NCBI GenBank assembly: GCA_016859345.1
Contig: CM029112.1
Location: 15,793,725 to 15,857,724, forward strand
DNA: 64,000 nucleotides
Direction of reading: 5' to 3'
DNA from: Istiophorus platypterus
Lineage: Eukaryota > Chordata > Actinopteri > Istiophoriformes > Istiophoridae
Shown piece by piece: positions 14,186 through 25,276 of this stretch (its first letter is position 1; every line of letters starts with the position of its first letter). The notes beneath the pieces are model-generated. The model was not told the DNA's origin, did no database searches, and saw only the letters and a program-made list of their open reading frames with translations. The position numbers and the translations under genes are program-made.

Positions 14186-14376
14186 GTTGTGTGTTGTGTG
14201 TGTGTGTGTGTTTGTGTGTGTGCGCATGCATGTGTGCATGTGTGTATATGTGCGCTGGGTGTGATAAGGCTTTTCATTAGTGTTTCCCACACATAGCCTG
14301 AAGGCTACAGCCCTGCCCTGCATCATCTGTCATCTCTCTCTCTCTCTGCCTCTCTCTCTCTCTCACTGTCTCTCTG
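14186..14376. repeat. (TG)n and (TC)n tracts
   Basis: An interrupted TG tract at 14186-14240 and TC repeats at 14332-14376, separated by unique sequence. Confidence 0.85.
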
Positions 14377-15147
14377 CTGGCTTTTCTGCTTTTGATGTAT
14401 ATTCATGTCTGCATACAGGATGTGTATGTTCACCCTCTGAAAGTATGATATGATGCCATATGATCACATGAGAAGATGACTTATTATTTATTGAAAAAAA
14501 AACAACATCAATCCAGCTGAGAGCCTGACTGATTAGTTGTTTATTCAAAAGTATAACTGACAGATTAAAAAAAAATAAAACAAGTAGCTGTTACTGTAGT
14601 GTCACCCCTAAACTGGTGCAAACCCAAACTATACATAAATGTTGCCTTGTAAATACTGCTACCTAGCAAACTTTCATAGTGTCAGACAAATGTTAACATT
14701 TTGCATTTAATGCCTTTATCTGATGCTCCGTCTGAGTCACTAACAATGAGTGCAACAGTAAAATAAGTTTTCATTTGTGACTTTAAAGAAACAAATGATA
14801 CAACTTCATTACACTTCACGACATAATGTGTTTTTTCTCTCCCTGTTTATCTTGAGTTACTTCTCAGAATGTACTTTCTGGGTTCTGCTCTGCAGTTGGA
14901 CTGTTAGGGGGAAAAAAAAATTTAAACCAGCATGATAAGTTGAACAATTTAGTATAAACTGATCTTGACTTCACCTGAAAATTTATCAAGACTAAACCTG
15001 CATGATTTATCATATTCCAAATTAGCATGACCAGTGGAAATTCTGTGTGTTTATGTTTTTAAGTAGAGGAAATAGTATTACACTTACTAAGAATATCCTG
15101 GTGTGGGGAAAGAAACATCTGAAGTGATCTGTGTTTCTTATCTGCAG

Positions 15148-15231
15148 GAACATTCAGAGGAGTGTGCAAGAAGATTGATCACTTTCCAGAGGATGCTGAC
15201 TATGAAGCAGATGCTGCTGAATACCTCCTCC
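15148..15231 (+). CDS. cacng3: cacng3 exon 2 (extracellular loop 1, distal part)
   Basis: 84-nt exon bounded by acceptor ..tctgcag and donor gtaagt. It enters one base into a codon (G|GA, Gly) and leaves one base into the next (C|GT, Arg). It encodes TFRGVCKKIDHFPEDADYE followed by ADAAEYLLR. This is the cysteine-containing end of the large first extracellular loop that TARPs use to contact AMPA receptors. Confidence 0.95.
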
Positions 15232-16721
15232 GTAAGTTCGATGCCAGCACAAAAACACGTGTGTACACATGCATACACATAGGGAAATGTTTGCAGCTGG
15301 CATCTACTGCTACTGGCCTGTTACCCAATTTTTAGGTCCCCTTGCAAAGGTAAGCAAGACACTCTGAATTAAGCATATAGATGCAATTATGTATTTCAGA
15401 CCCATTTTTGAATATATTTTTATCATTTAAATCAATTTCCATTTTTCCAGTTCCTGGATCCAGTTATATAAAGTCCATCGTTTCATTTAGGTTTATCTTG
15501 GCCTGGGATTTGAGACTACAGTTTTGTTTTTGTTTGTTTTTTTTGGGTTGGGTTGTTTTTTTTTTGGATAGCCTGTATTATATACAGGAGCTTGAAACAG
15601 GTAAACATTTGCAGTCAGGGAGGCGCTAATGAAAAACACAATCAAGCTGAATAATAGGAAGTGAAGGATCAAGTGTTTTGCAACTTCAACATGGAGACTA
15701 AAATGAAGGATATCTTTGGCTCTGCTGCTTCAATTGTGATCATTGTTCTCATAATGAGTCTCTTAGAAACCACCCAATGTTATGAAGGGCAAAGTGATGT
15801 ACCTGACATACCCCATTAATGATAAGCCACAGGTTTTACACAACTTAAGGTTTTTACCCCCACCATTAGCATCCTGAACTTGAATTGAATCAATTAGAAT
15901 ATACCCTTGGTGGGAAACTTTGAGTTGTGTATGTACAGCAAAGGGTATGAGATTGATAAAACAGAGGAGAGTGAATAGATGGGTAAAAAAATCCTGCATG
16001 AATTGTTTGGCTTTCACGTGAAGAAACAAGGGGGAGATAGATGTACAGAGGGTATAATGGAGATACCGAGAGATACAAACTGATGCCAGTGTTTTATCAG
16101 CAAATACACAAGAATAAAAAGCATTGCCATGATGAGAATATAACAAAAGAGGAAAGAGGAAGCACCTTGTTATTCCTAGATACAGCTAAAGAGTAATAGG
16201 ACAGAATCAAAAAAAGGATGCAGCCACAAAGACAGAGAGAGGGTGGTATAGTTGAAAACAGAAAGGAGGGGGCTCTCTCTTTTTTTCTCCAACACTAAAC
16301 ATAAAGATGAGCAGAATGAGAAAACAGAAAAAAAAAGAAAAAATTCAGTCTGTGCTTCTTTTTCATTGCTCCACTGAATACAGAGCAACATCCCCAGAGG
16401 CAACCAATTAGATCGCAGGCCTCAGAGCCGGCTAGCCAATGGGGAGCAGGGACCTAGTGACCAGCATTTCATACAGCCCAGGGGTGTGGGCCGCAGGGGC
16501 GGGGCCTGCACACTCAACTGCACAACGCCACTGGTCACGGCAGCTGTTACTCACATGGATTATGTTTTGGTATATAAGAAGGTGCAAAGAAAACAGATTT
16601 AATCATTTACTTTGAGATGTAGCATTTACTACTACAATTAGAAAGACATATGCTGAATATATATAGATAGATAAATACATTGATAGAGATAGATAGAGAT
16701 AGACATATATATATATATATA

Positions 16722-16788
<67 letters not shown>

Positions 16789-19700
16789 ATCCAAGTACAT
16801 ATCAGCTTTTATCTATAAATACTACACAGCTCTGGTCTGCATGACAAGCTGTTTGCAAATATCCTTCAATATGCTATCACATCATGCACACATATGGGGT
16901 TCTGGCAAATATTTCATTCCAACTGCAGCCTTGCTTTCATTCTTATTATTTCGCCTTGCATATGTGTGTCCATCTGTCTTGGTTTTTGTCCATCTTTTTC
17001 CTCTACATCCATCTCTCCCTCACACTCTCTCGCAAGGCCTCTGAATGCTTTAACATGTTCTGGATTCAGACTCGGTCAAGCATGTAGCAGCACTCTTGCT
17101 CATGTATTTGTGTGTATCATGTGTGTGTGTGTCTCTGTGTGTGTAAAGTGACACATTTTTATTGTTTTAGCTGTGACTTCCAGTGCAGTGGATCTGAAAT
17201 GAAATAGAGACTATGACGTTAAACTACTGACTTTTAGCTTTGAGAGTTACTGGTATTCACATACCGTTTCAAAGATGGATTCATGGTGAACCATTGTGTG
17301 TGTGGTTGTTTTCTGTCTCTTTTTTTCTTTCTACAAATATTGAAAATGTGATTTTTACACAAACCCTCTCTTTAGTACAGTATACCATCTACTACCTTGA
17401 GATGTGTATTCCTACTGATTGGCACCAGAAAACAAACCAGCAAATTTACTACAACGTCAACAGTGAATTCATTTGTAAAATGCAAAGCAGATGATAGCAC
17501 TATTTTCAGAGAAGATGTTTTTGTACTTGAATATATCAGTGCCTCAAAATGATTCCATTCATCACAGGCAACATATTGATTTTAAAGAACATGATGGTAC
17601 ATGGCAGGAAGTAGATCTTTAATTAATTTCAAGGACATGGTTGAAGACATTGTTAGGCCCAGTTGGCAATAAAATGAAACTACCTTTTAATTTACTGTGC
17701 ATAGACACATAGGATGCTACCATCAAATTTACCCAACTTTTCAAATCTGTAGCTATTTTCCAACACTTAAACATACTTCTGGAGGCTATAGTCATTCCCA
17801 GCATAACAAATGAAAGTGCTCATTTTGATATATAGGTGGTATTTAAGATCTGTCCCCAAAAAATAAATCAGGAAGCAACAACAAAGGCAACACCTTTACA
17901 AAGCAAAACTGTTTGTAGTTTTCAGTTATAAATGTCTTTCCACACTTTTTCGTGTGTGTACAGGTGCTGTGCGTGCCTCCAGTATCTTCCCCATCATGAG
18001 TGTGGGTCTGCTCTTCCTGGGGGGACTCTGTGTGGCTGCCAGTGAGTTTTACAGGAGCCGACACAATGTCATCCTCAGTGCAGGAATCTTCTTCGTCTCT
18101 GCAGGTTAGTGTGTCTGTTTGCATGAATTTGTGTCTTTGTTCCTCCCCTTTAGAGTAGAAGCACCCTGGTTAAAAGTTATTATTGCACTATTAAATGTAT
18201 ATAAAGTAGTAGAACAGAGGCTTTTTACTTGTCTAAATGAAACTGCTTTTACTTTGTATATTGACCCTGTAAAGCCATGATCAGGTTCTCTTCAAGAAAA
18301 AAATCCTTCGCTATTGATTAAGAATTGTCCCGTTTTAGCCCAAATTTTAGGCTTCTTGGCTGCATATGCTTTTAAAATTAAATTGTACCGAGGTTGTTTG
18401 CTAATATCACAGATGAAATGTTGTGTATATTATTTTGTTTTGGTTTTCTTTCTTTTTTTTACTCCCTGATGTTTCCTATTACTTTACCTACTGTAATGGC
18501 CTGATCTCCCCACAGGATTCATGAAAGTAATTAAGTTCTTGAAATAATAACCACCAAGAGCATGGAGAGTTTAAAAAATGAGAGCATAGTCATGCAGTAG
18601 GTAGAAAATATCATTATATGCTTTGATTATCTGAAAAAAAGGGTAGATAAAAGCTTCTGATTATGATAAACAGTCCCTCAAATTTATTAAAACAAAAAGA
18701 ATGTTTTGCTGAATAAAGGTATTTTCATAATGTGATTTTGTTTTAAATACTTAAAATAATATAGACAAATATCACAAAGCAATATATGCTACAAGGGGCT
18801 TAACAGTCTGTACAGCATTGCAACACCCTCTTTCTTAAACCCTCAAATTGGAAAAGGAACCCCCCCCCCCCAAACAAAAAAATAAAACTTTAATGGGAAA
18901 AAATGGTATAAATCACAGGAAGAGCAGAGGAGGGATCCCTCTTCCATGATGGACAGACATGCATGAGATGTTGCACATACAGAGTAGAGCAAAAAAGTAG
19001 AGTTACTGTATGGACAGTGTTGATGACAGCATTATAGATTGTAGACAAAGTTATGAAGAATATGGGCTACGGTGGTATCTGGGAGGATGTCCAGCAACTT
19101 CCAGGTGCCGCGGGCAGATAGGACCAGAGCCACACCACCTCACCTCCGCCATGAAGACCTGGAAAGAAGACAGACTTCACAAATGTACAAATGTATGGCA
19201 AAGCCAAGCACATAAAAAAGAAAATAGACAAAGAGGCGACTTGGACTCCTGAAAGACAAAGATCCAGATCCAAAACATCTGGAATGAGGCCCTGACCATG
19301 GTCCAGCACGGGGAGCCTGAGTGAAAAGAGAGGGCTGAGAGGAGAAAATAGGGAGGAGAAAAAGAGAGAGAGAGAGCTGGGCATTCAGCCTGGGAATAAA
19401 CAAACAGAATAATCTCATCAGTAGGACAACATATACTATACTATACGTACTAGGTTTAATGGATTCATCTAAATGTATTGAAGTTCAACACCATGACAAA
19501 ACTGTAGAATACCATAATGCAGCCAGCTTTTACTTACAAGGAGGGCCGTCGCATCTGAGATAGCAAGGGACCACGTTGTGCAAATGTAGCCATGATTGAG
19601 TACAGTTGTATCGCTTTAGAGAAACTCGAAACAGAGGACACGCCGCCCTCAAATATTTGGGGAAGGAGCCCTGTAGGCACCTAAAACACACAGAAGAGCC

Positions 19701-20840
19701 TGTGTGTGAGGAGCCTGAGTGCGGGAAATGCACAAAGCAGCTGACTAATCAATCAGCAAGAATACCATGATGCCGCTGTGATGCAGTGTGAGGGGGTGAG
19801 ATAGCAAACACACAACATGCCCACTAACATAATCTATCACAGGGGTGCAGACACTTACAGTCTCTCATGAACACTCACACGTGCTTATGCTCTTGCCCAG
19901 AAGGTCATAACTGCTGTTCAGAGGGATGTGTACGGTCCCATCGGGATTTGTCGTAACTTTATGAGGCCAAAGTTGTAATTATTTGCTACAATAGTGTGGG
20001 GCTGATTCTGGTTAATTACTGCTGGCTAATTTCCCCCGCTCTGTTCATTCCACCACACTGCATGAACACCGTATTTTGGAGTAATGATATGAAATAAGAA
20101 AGCCCACTGTGCAACGACTCTCTCCAATGCGCCCCTCGCTTTACTTTTCTTTTAATCATTTGGCTGCCTCCCCACCACTGCTCCTCTCTAAGCTTTTCTT
20201 TCTATATCATTCACTTTTGCTTTCACTACTGTGCACCTGCCTCAGTCAGAGGTCAGTCAGCAGGTCAGTCACACAGTTTATCCTCTCCAATCTCCTGTTT
20301 TCTTTCCCTTTCTTTCCTTCCTTTCCAGGCCTCAGCAACATCATTGGAATTATTGTCTACATCTCAGCTAACTCAGGCGACCCGGGCCAAAGCGACAGCA
20401 AGAAGTCCTACTCCTACGGCTGGTCATTCTACTTCGGCGCCCTCTCCTTCATCATGGCAGAAATGGTGGGCGTGCTTGCCGTGCACATGTTCATCGAGAA
20501 GCACCGCAAGCTAAGAGCCAAGTCCCGCACCGAGCTCATCAAGAAATCCGCCTTCAGCCGCATCCCCTCCTATCGCTACCGCTTCCGGCGTCGCTCCAGC
20601 GTGCGTTCATCCGAGGCCCCGAGCCGCGACGCCTCACCCCTGGGGAAAGGTGGCTACACGGGGCCCGCAGCCTCCGAGATGCCGATGTACACGCTGAACC
20701 CGCGCGAGGCGGGCAACGCCGGCACCAAAGCGGGCGGCGGCATCGGTGGGCTGCTCAACTCGGAGAGGGAGTTCCTCCAGAGCAGCACACTCACCAAAGA
20801 CTACAGCAAGGACCCCAACCGCAGGACCACGCCCGTCTGA
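15148..20840 (+). CDS. cacng3: cacng3, TARP gamma-3 (calcium channel gamma subunit 3), exons 2-4; 5' end outside window
   Basis: Transmembrane AMPA-receptor regulatory protein of the claudin-like CACNG family. It would act in the neuronal plasma membrane and postsynaptic density, where TARPs traffic and gate AMPA receptors. Three coding exons join in frame: 15148-15231 (84 nt), 17964-18104 (141 nt) and 20329-20840 (512 nt with stop). The 84 and 141 nt sizes are those I recall for this family. The product carries the FRGVCKKIDHFPEDADYE segment, transmembrane segments 2 to 4, an arginine-rich cytoplasmic stretch (RYRFRRRSS) and a C-terminal RRTTPV PDZ ligand. With a usual 211-nt first exon the protein would be 315 residues, the family length. 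Gamma-3 is preferred over gamma-2 because of the IEKH..LRAKS and RYRFRRRSS stretches and because rbbp6 lies downstream on the same strand. Whether it is a 3a or 3b duplicate cannot be told. No exon 1 (the GTDYWLYSRG-type segment) was found in 1-15147. Confidence 0.95.
16404..16577 (+). promoter_or_regulatory. promoter-like cluster in cacng3 intron 2
   Basis: Two CCAAT boxes (16404-16408 and 16436-16440), a consensus Sp1/GC box GGGGCGGGGC (16496-16505) and a TATATAA (16571-16577) lie on the + strand in the usual order and spacing. The sequence around the GC box is GC-rich in AT-rich surroundings. No downstream exon is recognised. Confidence 0.4.
16664..16787. repeat. (GATA)n-(TA)n-(TG)n compound microsatellite
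   Basis: Interrupted GATA units to about 16703, TA to 16722, then about 31 TG units to 16787. Confidence 0.93.
17964..18104 (+). CDS. cacng3: cacng3 exon 3 (transmembrane segments 2 and start of 3)
   Basis: 141-nt exon with acceptor gtacag and donor gttagt, phase 1 at both ends. It encodes AVRASSIFPIMSVGLLF, LGGLCVAASEFYRSRHN and VILSAGIFFVSAG. These are transmembrane segment 2, a short charged intracellular loop and the start of segment 3, nearly identical to mammalian gamma-2 and gamma-3. The IMSVGLLFL stretch is the main departure from the mammalian sequences I remember. Confidence 0.95.
18105..20328 (+). other. cacng3: cacng3 intron 3
   Basis: GT-AG intron between exons 3 and 4. A run of C lies near 18860. 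The last 220 nt before exon 4 are pyrimidine-rich and happen to be open in the exon 4 frame. A homeodomain-like AATTA-rich block lies around 19930-20045. No gene is seen inside. Confidence 0.85.
20329..20840 (+). CDS. cacng3: cacng3 exon 4 (TM3 end, TM4, cytoplasmic tail, stop)
   Basis: Terminal coding exon with acceptor ..ttccag after a long pyrimidine tract and stop TGA at 20838-20840. It encodes LSNIIGIIVYISANSGDPG, the SYSYGWSFYFGALSF fourth transmembrane region and an intracellular tail. The tail has many Arg/Ser residues that could be phosphorylated, as is known for TARPs, and ends in RRTTPV, a class I PDZ ligand for PSD-95-type proteins. From about 20560 the exon is strikingly GC-rich with CG dinucleotides, unlike the surrounding AT-rich DNA. 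The tail between GKGGYTGPA and LNSEREFLQSS is Gly/Ala-rich and differs from mammalian gamma-3. Confidence 0.95.
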
Positions 20841-22360
20841 GAGGCGCTGGCTGCAGATATCGCCCAATCAGAGTGTCAAAGAGGAGGATGATGAGAAAAA
20901 CAGGGGTGGTGCAAGCAAAAGCAGGGGCCACACAGGGTAACGGGGTGGGAAAGGGGTTTGATAAACTTCGACTGTGAACTGTGAACTTTTACCCTTTGAA
21001 CTGTGAATCCTGAGCCCTGTGAGAGATTCAGTGTGTGTACCAGGGTTGGTTTTGATGGAGAAGTTGTTCCCCACTCCACTTTACCACATATCACTGTAGT
21101 TGTACTTGTAACTCCTTACATATGAAGGCACATTCAATTTATGTTCATGATTTTTATGTTCATAAATTGACTTTCTGGTTTTGACAAGGGGAAACAGGAT
21201 TGAATTTAACAAAAACTTTAAGAGCGTATCGTCAGTGGTTTGCTGTCTAGGGCAACTTCTCCTAAAAATGAAAATAATGTGAACTAAAGGAGAAGAGGGA
21301 AGAGGTGAGAGACTCTGTTTGATCTTTGACCTTCAGACCTCTGTCCTCCTGTCCTTTTCGACAGCAGCGGAGTTCAGTGCAGGCAACAGCCTTAGAGCAT
21401 TAACCCGTCTCTCTGGTTACGATACTACTTAAAAGTGAGGAAGTTAACACCTCAGGATGGGGATTGATTCATTTTCAGTTCAGCTGAGTTCAAAAATATG
21501 AATTGAAGATGCAGTTTGTCCATTTTTCTGGCAGCACATTTGTGGCACTAGTTATTCTTTACTATACATACTGTATATATACTCCTTTCATACTGATGGA
21601 TATTATTTATCATAGAAAAGCTCACTTGATAACTGACTGAACTGAAACTGAATTGAACTGATTCCTGGTAACGTTTACCCTCAGCTTTCTGATCCCAGGT
21701 CAGTTGTTTAACCCGCATAGGGATTTTTATGAAGGGAAAAGAGTATACTGACTGCAGATCAGCTGTTATCGGGGAAAAAAGGTGTGGCTCAACAAAAAAC
21801 TAAAGAATCTCTTTTAGATGGTGACGTTAGATCATTGGTGCTTCCTTTTACTCCCATTTCCAGCCACAAAAGTCGTCTCTTGATTTATTTTTTCACTTAG
21901 AGCTTAAACAGATGATCAAGTATTTGTCTTACTGTCTGTCCGTCTGTCTGCCTTCACTTATCACCTTTCACCTTCCACATTTTTCTGTGTAGCCCCATAA
22001 CTCACCTCACTGCCACCCTCCGCACACCTCCACACCTCCTCTCACCCTTTCTTTCCTCTGAGGGACACTCCACTAGATTTAGGTCATGTCTTCCGTTGGT
22101 GTCTCTTGTAGACTAGTTAAGTTTTTCTGGAGGTTGTTGGTTCAGGGTACTGTGGAGGGGAGACCGCTGAGCTGTGAATATGCTTTAAGGCAAAGCCAAA
22201 AAGACATTAAACAACAAGAGATGGACTTTTTGTTTGCCCACTACCTCTAGGTGAATATCTATCAAAGTAATTTAATATAAATTTGTCCTTACTTGCCAGA
22301 AAAAAAAAATGTCAAAATTTTAGCTATAGAAATAAACACTGAGAAAATGCTCACTGCAGT
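20841..22360 (+). other. cacng3: probable cacng3 3'UTR
   Basis: Non-coding sequence immediately after the cacng3 stop. Candidate polyadenylation hexamers are ATTAAA near 22206 and AATAAA at 22331-22336. Neither has a strong GT-rich downstream element, so the true end may be elsewhere. Long 3'UTRs are usual for TARP genes. Confidence 0.4.
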
Positions 22361-24764
22361 CTAAGGTACACATATCTCTACTCCAATGAAGGAACTGTCA
22401 GAAAAGAAATTGTGTGTGGTGCACAATTTACAAATAGATGGATGGAACTGCATTATTCAGAGGATTTGTGCTCCATTCATTCAGCTCTAACTCACAACCT
22501 CTCCTCCTTTTTATCTCCCTTACATGTGCACAAACACATGCTGCACAAATACACACACACACAAAACACATTATATTTCCAACAGCTGTACAGTTTTTAC
22601 TGTAACAGATCCTAGAGATACATCAATACATTTCCTCATATCTCTCTCTCTCTCAGACAAAAAAACATAGACGCACTGTATGGATGGGTGAAAAAGCGAC
22701 AAACATCACGCTACTGACTCAAAGCATTTTAACATCAGGTCAATGTGATCATAAATTTGGTTGAGATTAGATTTGGATTGCACAAAAATTATATCAGCTA
22801 GATCAGGGACATGAATAGGAGGCTCGTATGATTTAAGGCGAAATGTTTTGGCACAGACTCTACTGCCCATGTGGTCGGAGTTCTGCAAGAGGAGCAGCAC
22901 AGAAAATCAAGAGCAGGTTTATGATTGGGACATGCAACAGAAGGCTTGAATCCAAGTGTTTATTTGATGAATAGGATAAAGTCAAAGATGAGAGCAGGGA
23001 CAAGAGGAGGAAACGAGCCAGGCTCAATCTGATTTCAAACTTCAGTACACCTCCAATTTTGCAGTAATGTTTTAGAAAACTGACGAGTTGAGGTAATCCA
23101 TGAGGGGTCTTGTATTTTTTTAAAAATACAAATCAAAATGAGCAGATATGTTAAATACTGTATCAGTGCTAGTCTTGACTGGGAACTGGTGACTTTTCTT
23201 GCAGGATTACTTAACACATACATGTATGTTTATACTACATACTGTATAAGCAGCTATTATTTACACAGTCGATTCCTCCATGGTAATCTATCACTACCTC
23301 TGTCCAATGCAACTGTTGGTAAAGGATTAATAGGTAAATCTCCAAGCTTGTTGCAACACATACAGTACGAAGACCCGAAAAGGCATACTTAGGAACAGTG
23401 AAATAACGGACTGTTATTGTCGGACTTCAGGAGACTGAATTAATCACATCACTGGATAACACCTGATCATACACACATCAACATGCACACGCAGACAGAA
23501 GGGGGGGGGGGGTTGTGCCCGAGTGAGAACGAGGCTAAACAGCCATAAAAGACGGAGAAAGAAGAAACTGAGAGAAAGGAAATAAAGAGTGGTGGAGATA
23601 GAACACGAGTAGCTAGTATAAATCTTCACAGCGTTTTTTCTCAAACCTTTCTCTGAGTGACAAGTGAGTTTGAAACTCAAAGAGGGGGGAAAAAATGCAT
23701 TTTTATGTCCTTAGTTACCTCCCTAAGCCATCATTGCACTGTTTGAATGAATTAACATGAAGCAACACCAAGCTGATACTGTCACACTACAGCTTTGACA
23801 GTTATATCCCTGATAATAAAAGATGTTATAAACCTCCCTCACACTGTTTAATTTATGACACTGCTGCTTTATCTCCTGTCTTTTAGGCCATAAAGGGAGC
23901 TTAAAGGGACAAAATGTGCATCGCTATGGACTTAGTCTTGCCGTCCTCATACATGTAAATATTAATTTTGCAAGCTAACTACAACATCAGCAGTTGTCAT
24001 GGGTTGTGAAAAGGACAAAAAAAAAAAAACTGCTTTTCTCCGAGCAAGGGCTTTTAATTTTTAAAGAACAGGAGCACACAAGGGCTTTTTATGCTCAGCG
24101 CTGCAGAGACGTCGTCTTAAGGGTGTTACGTGGGAGTGCGGGAAGGAATGGCAAAGTACTTTTGCACAGGAACAACTGTTTTTAAACCAGCTGAATAGCT
24201 AACTAACAATATAACAAGCATGTTGCAAAAGAGAAGCGGGGCAGATAAAAAGCAACAACTGTACAGTACTCTACTGCTCGTTAGGCCATGTCTGCTACAG
24301 GTTAGCCTTTAGCTGCTTTTTGCCTAACTCTAGGTTAGATCGTTAGACTTTCTGGATAATTAGAGATGAAGAACTTTGCCTCAAGCGGAGGTAGGATTTA
24401 GAAAAAAAAAAAAAACGAATAATCATTGAGTTAGCTTGAGGATCAAACATATATTAGCAAAATGTTGCTAATCATACTTGATGCCAAATATTACTCGAAA
24501 TGTTTCCTGTGTATCATGGCCGTCAGGTTAGCTTTAGATCATAGGTTCGCTGCTCTAAATACTCTTCTGCATAGGATTTCCAGCAGTAAACTGACTCAGC
24601 AGTAGTAGCTATGTAGCTCAGCACATAAAGGCCCCCATGGATCCTGACGGTCTGTCAGGGGTCAAAGTTCAGAACTGCCATCCATGAGCCATGTCAGCAT
24701 TGACCTTTCCAACCATGCATGCCATATCCATCCGCTTCCAGTGCTTACATTCGCTGTATCTCTA

Positions 24765-24919
24765 ATCGAGTCTCAAACAGCACCCTACTCTCTGTACTCC
24801 GTAGGGAGACTTGACTGCTACATTTAAGGCGCCTTACAAGGGTGTGTGGGCCCATGGGCCTGCGGTGTGTTTAATGATGTTTACTCCAATAGAGCACAGG
24901 GTGCTATTTGAGACTAGAT
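24765..24919. mobile_element. palindromic MITE-like element
   Basis: Inverted ends. The left reads gagtctcaaacagcaccct and the right, when reverse-complemented, reads tagtctcaaatagcaccct. Similarity continues about 40 bp inward. The middle contains gggcccatgggcc, itself palindromic. The design resembles the short palindromic elements with gcaccct...agggtgc ends that are common in fish genomes. No coding capacity. Confidence 0.6.
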
Positions 24920-25268
24920 CTCTGTCTATCTCTTCTTACCACCATACAGCTTTGATACTCTGATATCAACAACAAATAATTGTATTATTAGTAAAAATTA
25001 TTCTATTCTAAAGGTGCCACTGTGCAGAGGATGACAAACTCTGTCACATATTATAGTAATTAATGTATTAAATGGGGGGTTTGATTGAAGGGAGCAGAGT
25101 TGGGAAGCAGGGGTCGTAGTCTTTGTAATAATATATTATTCTAGATTCATTTTCTACTTTGATGTGGTTTTTGAGATTGTGTTGTTTTGATCACATCTGA
25201 AGCCTCTGACATGAGGGACACAGGAGAGGAGGAGACAGTGGAGCACATGGACGATCTCTCATGGACAT

Positions 25269-25276
25269 TGACGTCA
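25269..25276. promoter_or_regulatory. consensus CRE site
   Basis: Perfect palindromic TGACGTCA in the sequence between cacng3 and rbbp6. An isolated eight-base site, so its function is uncertain. Confidence 0.3.

Larger units (their letters stand above)
15232..17963 (+). other. cacng3: cacng3 intron 2
   Basis: GT-AG intron between coding exons 2 and 3. It contains a promoter-like cluster at 16404-16577 and a GATA/TA/TG microsatellite at 16664-16787, listed separately. The remainder is AT-rich and without recognisable content. Confidence 0.85.

Noticed and set aside
20109..20328. Open frame upstream of cacng3 exon 4, continuous with it and starting at an ATG
   Set aside because: The extension is pyrimidine-rich intron ending in a clear acceptor. 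Phase from exon 3 joins at 20329, and the extension has no TARP similarity.
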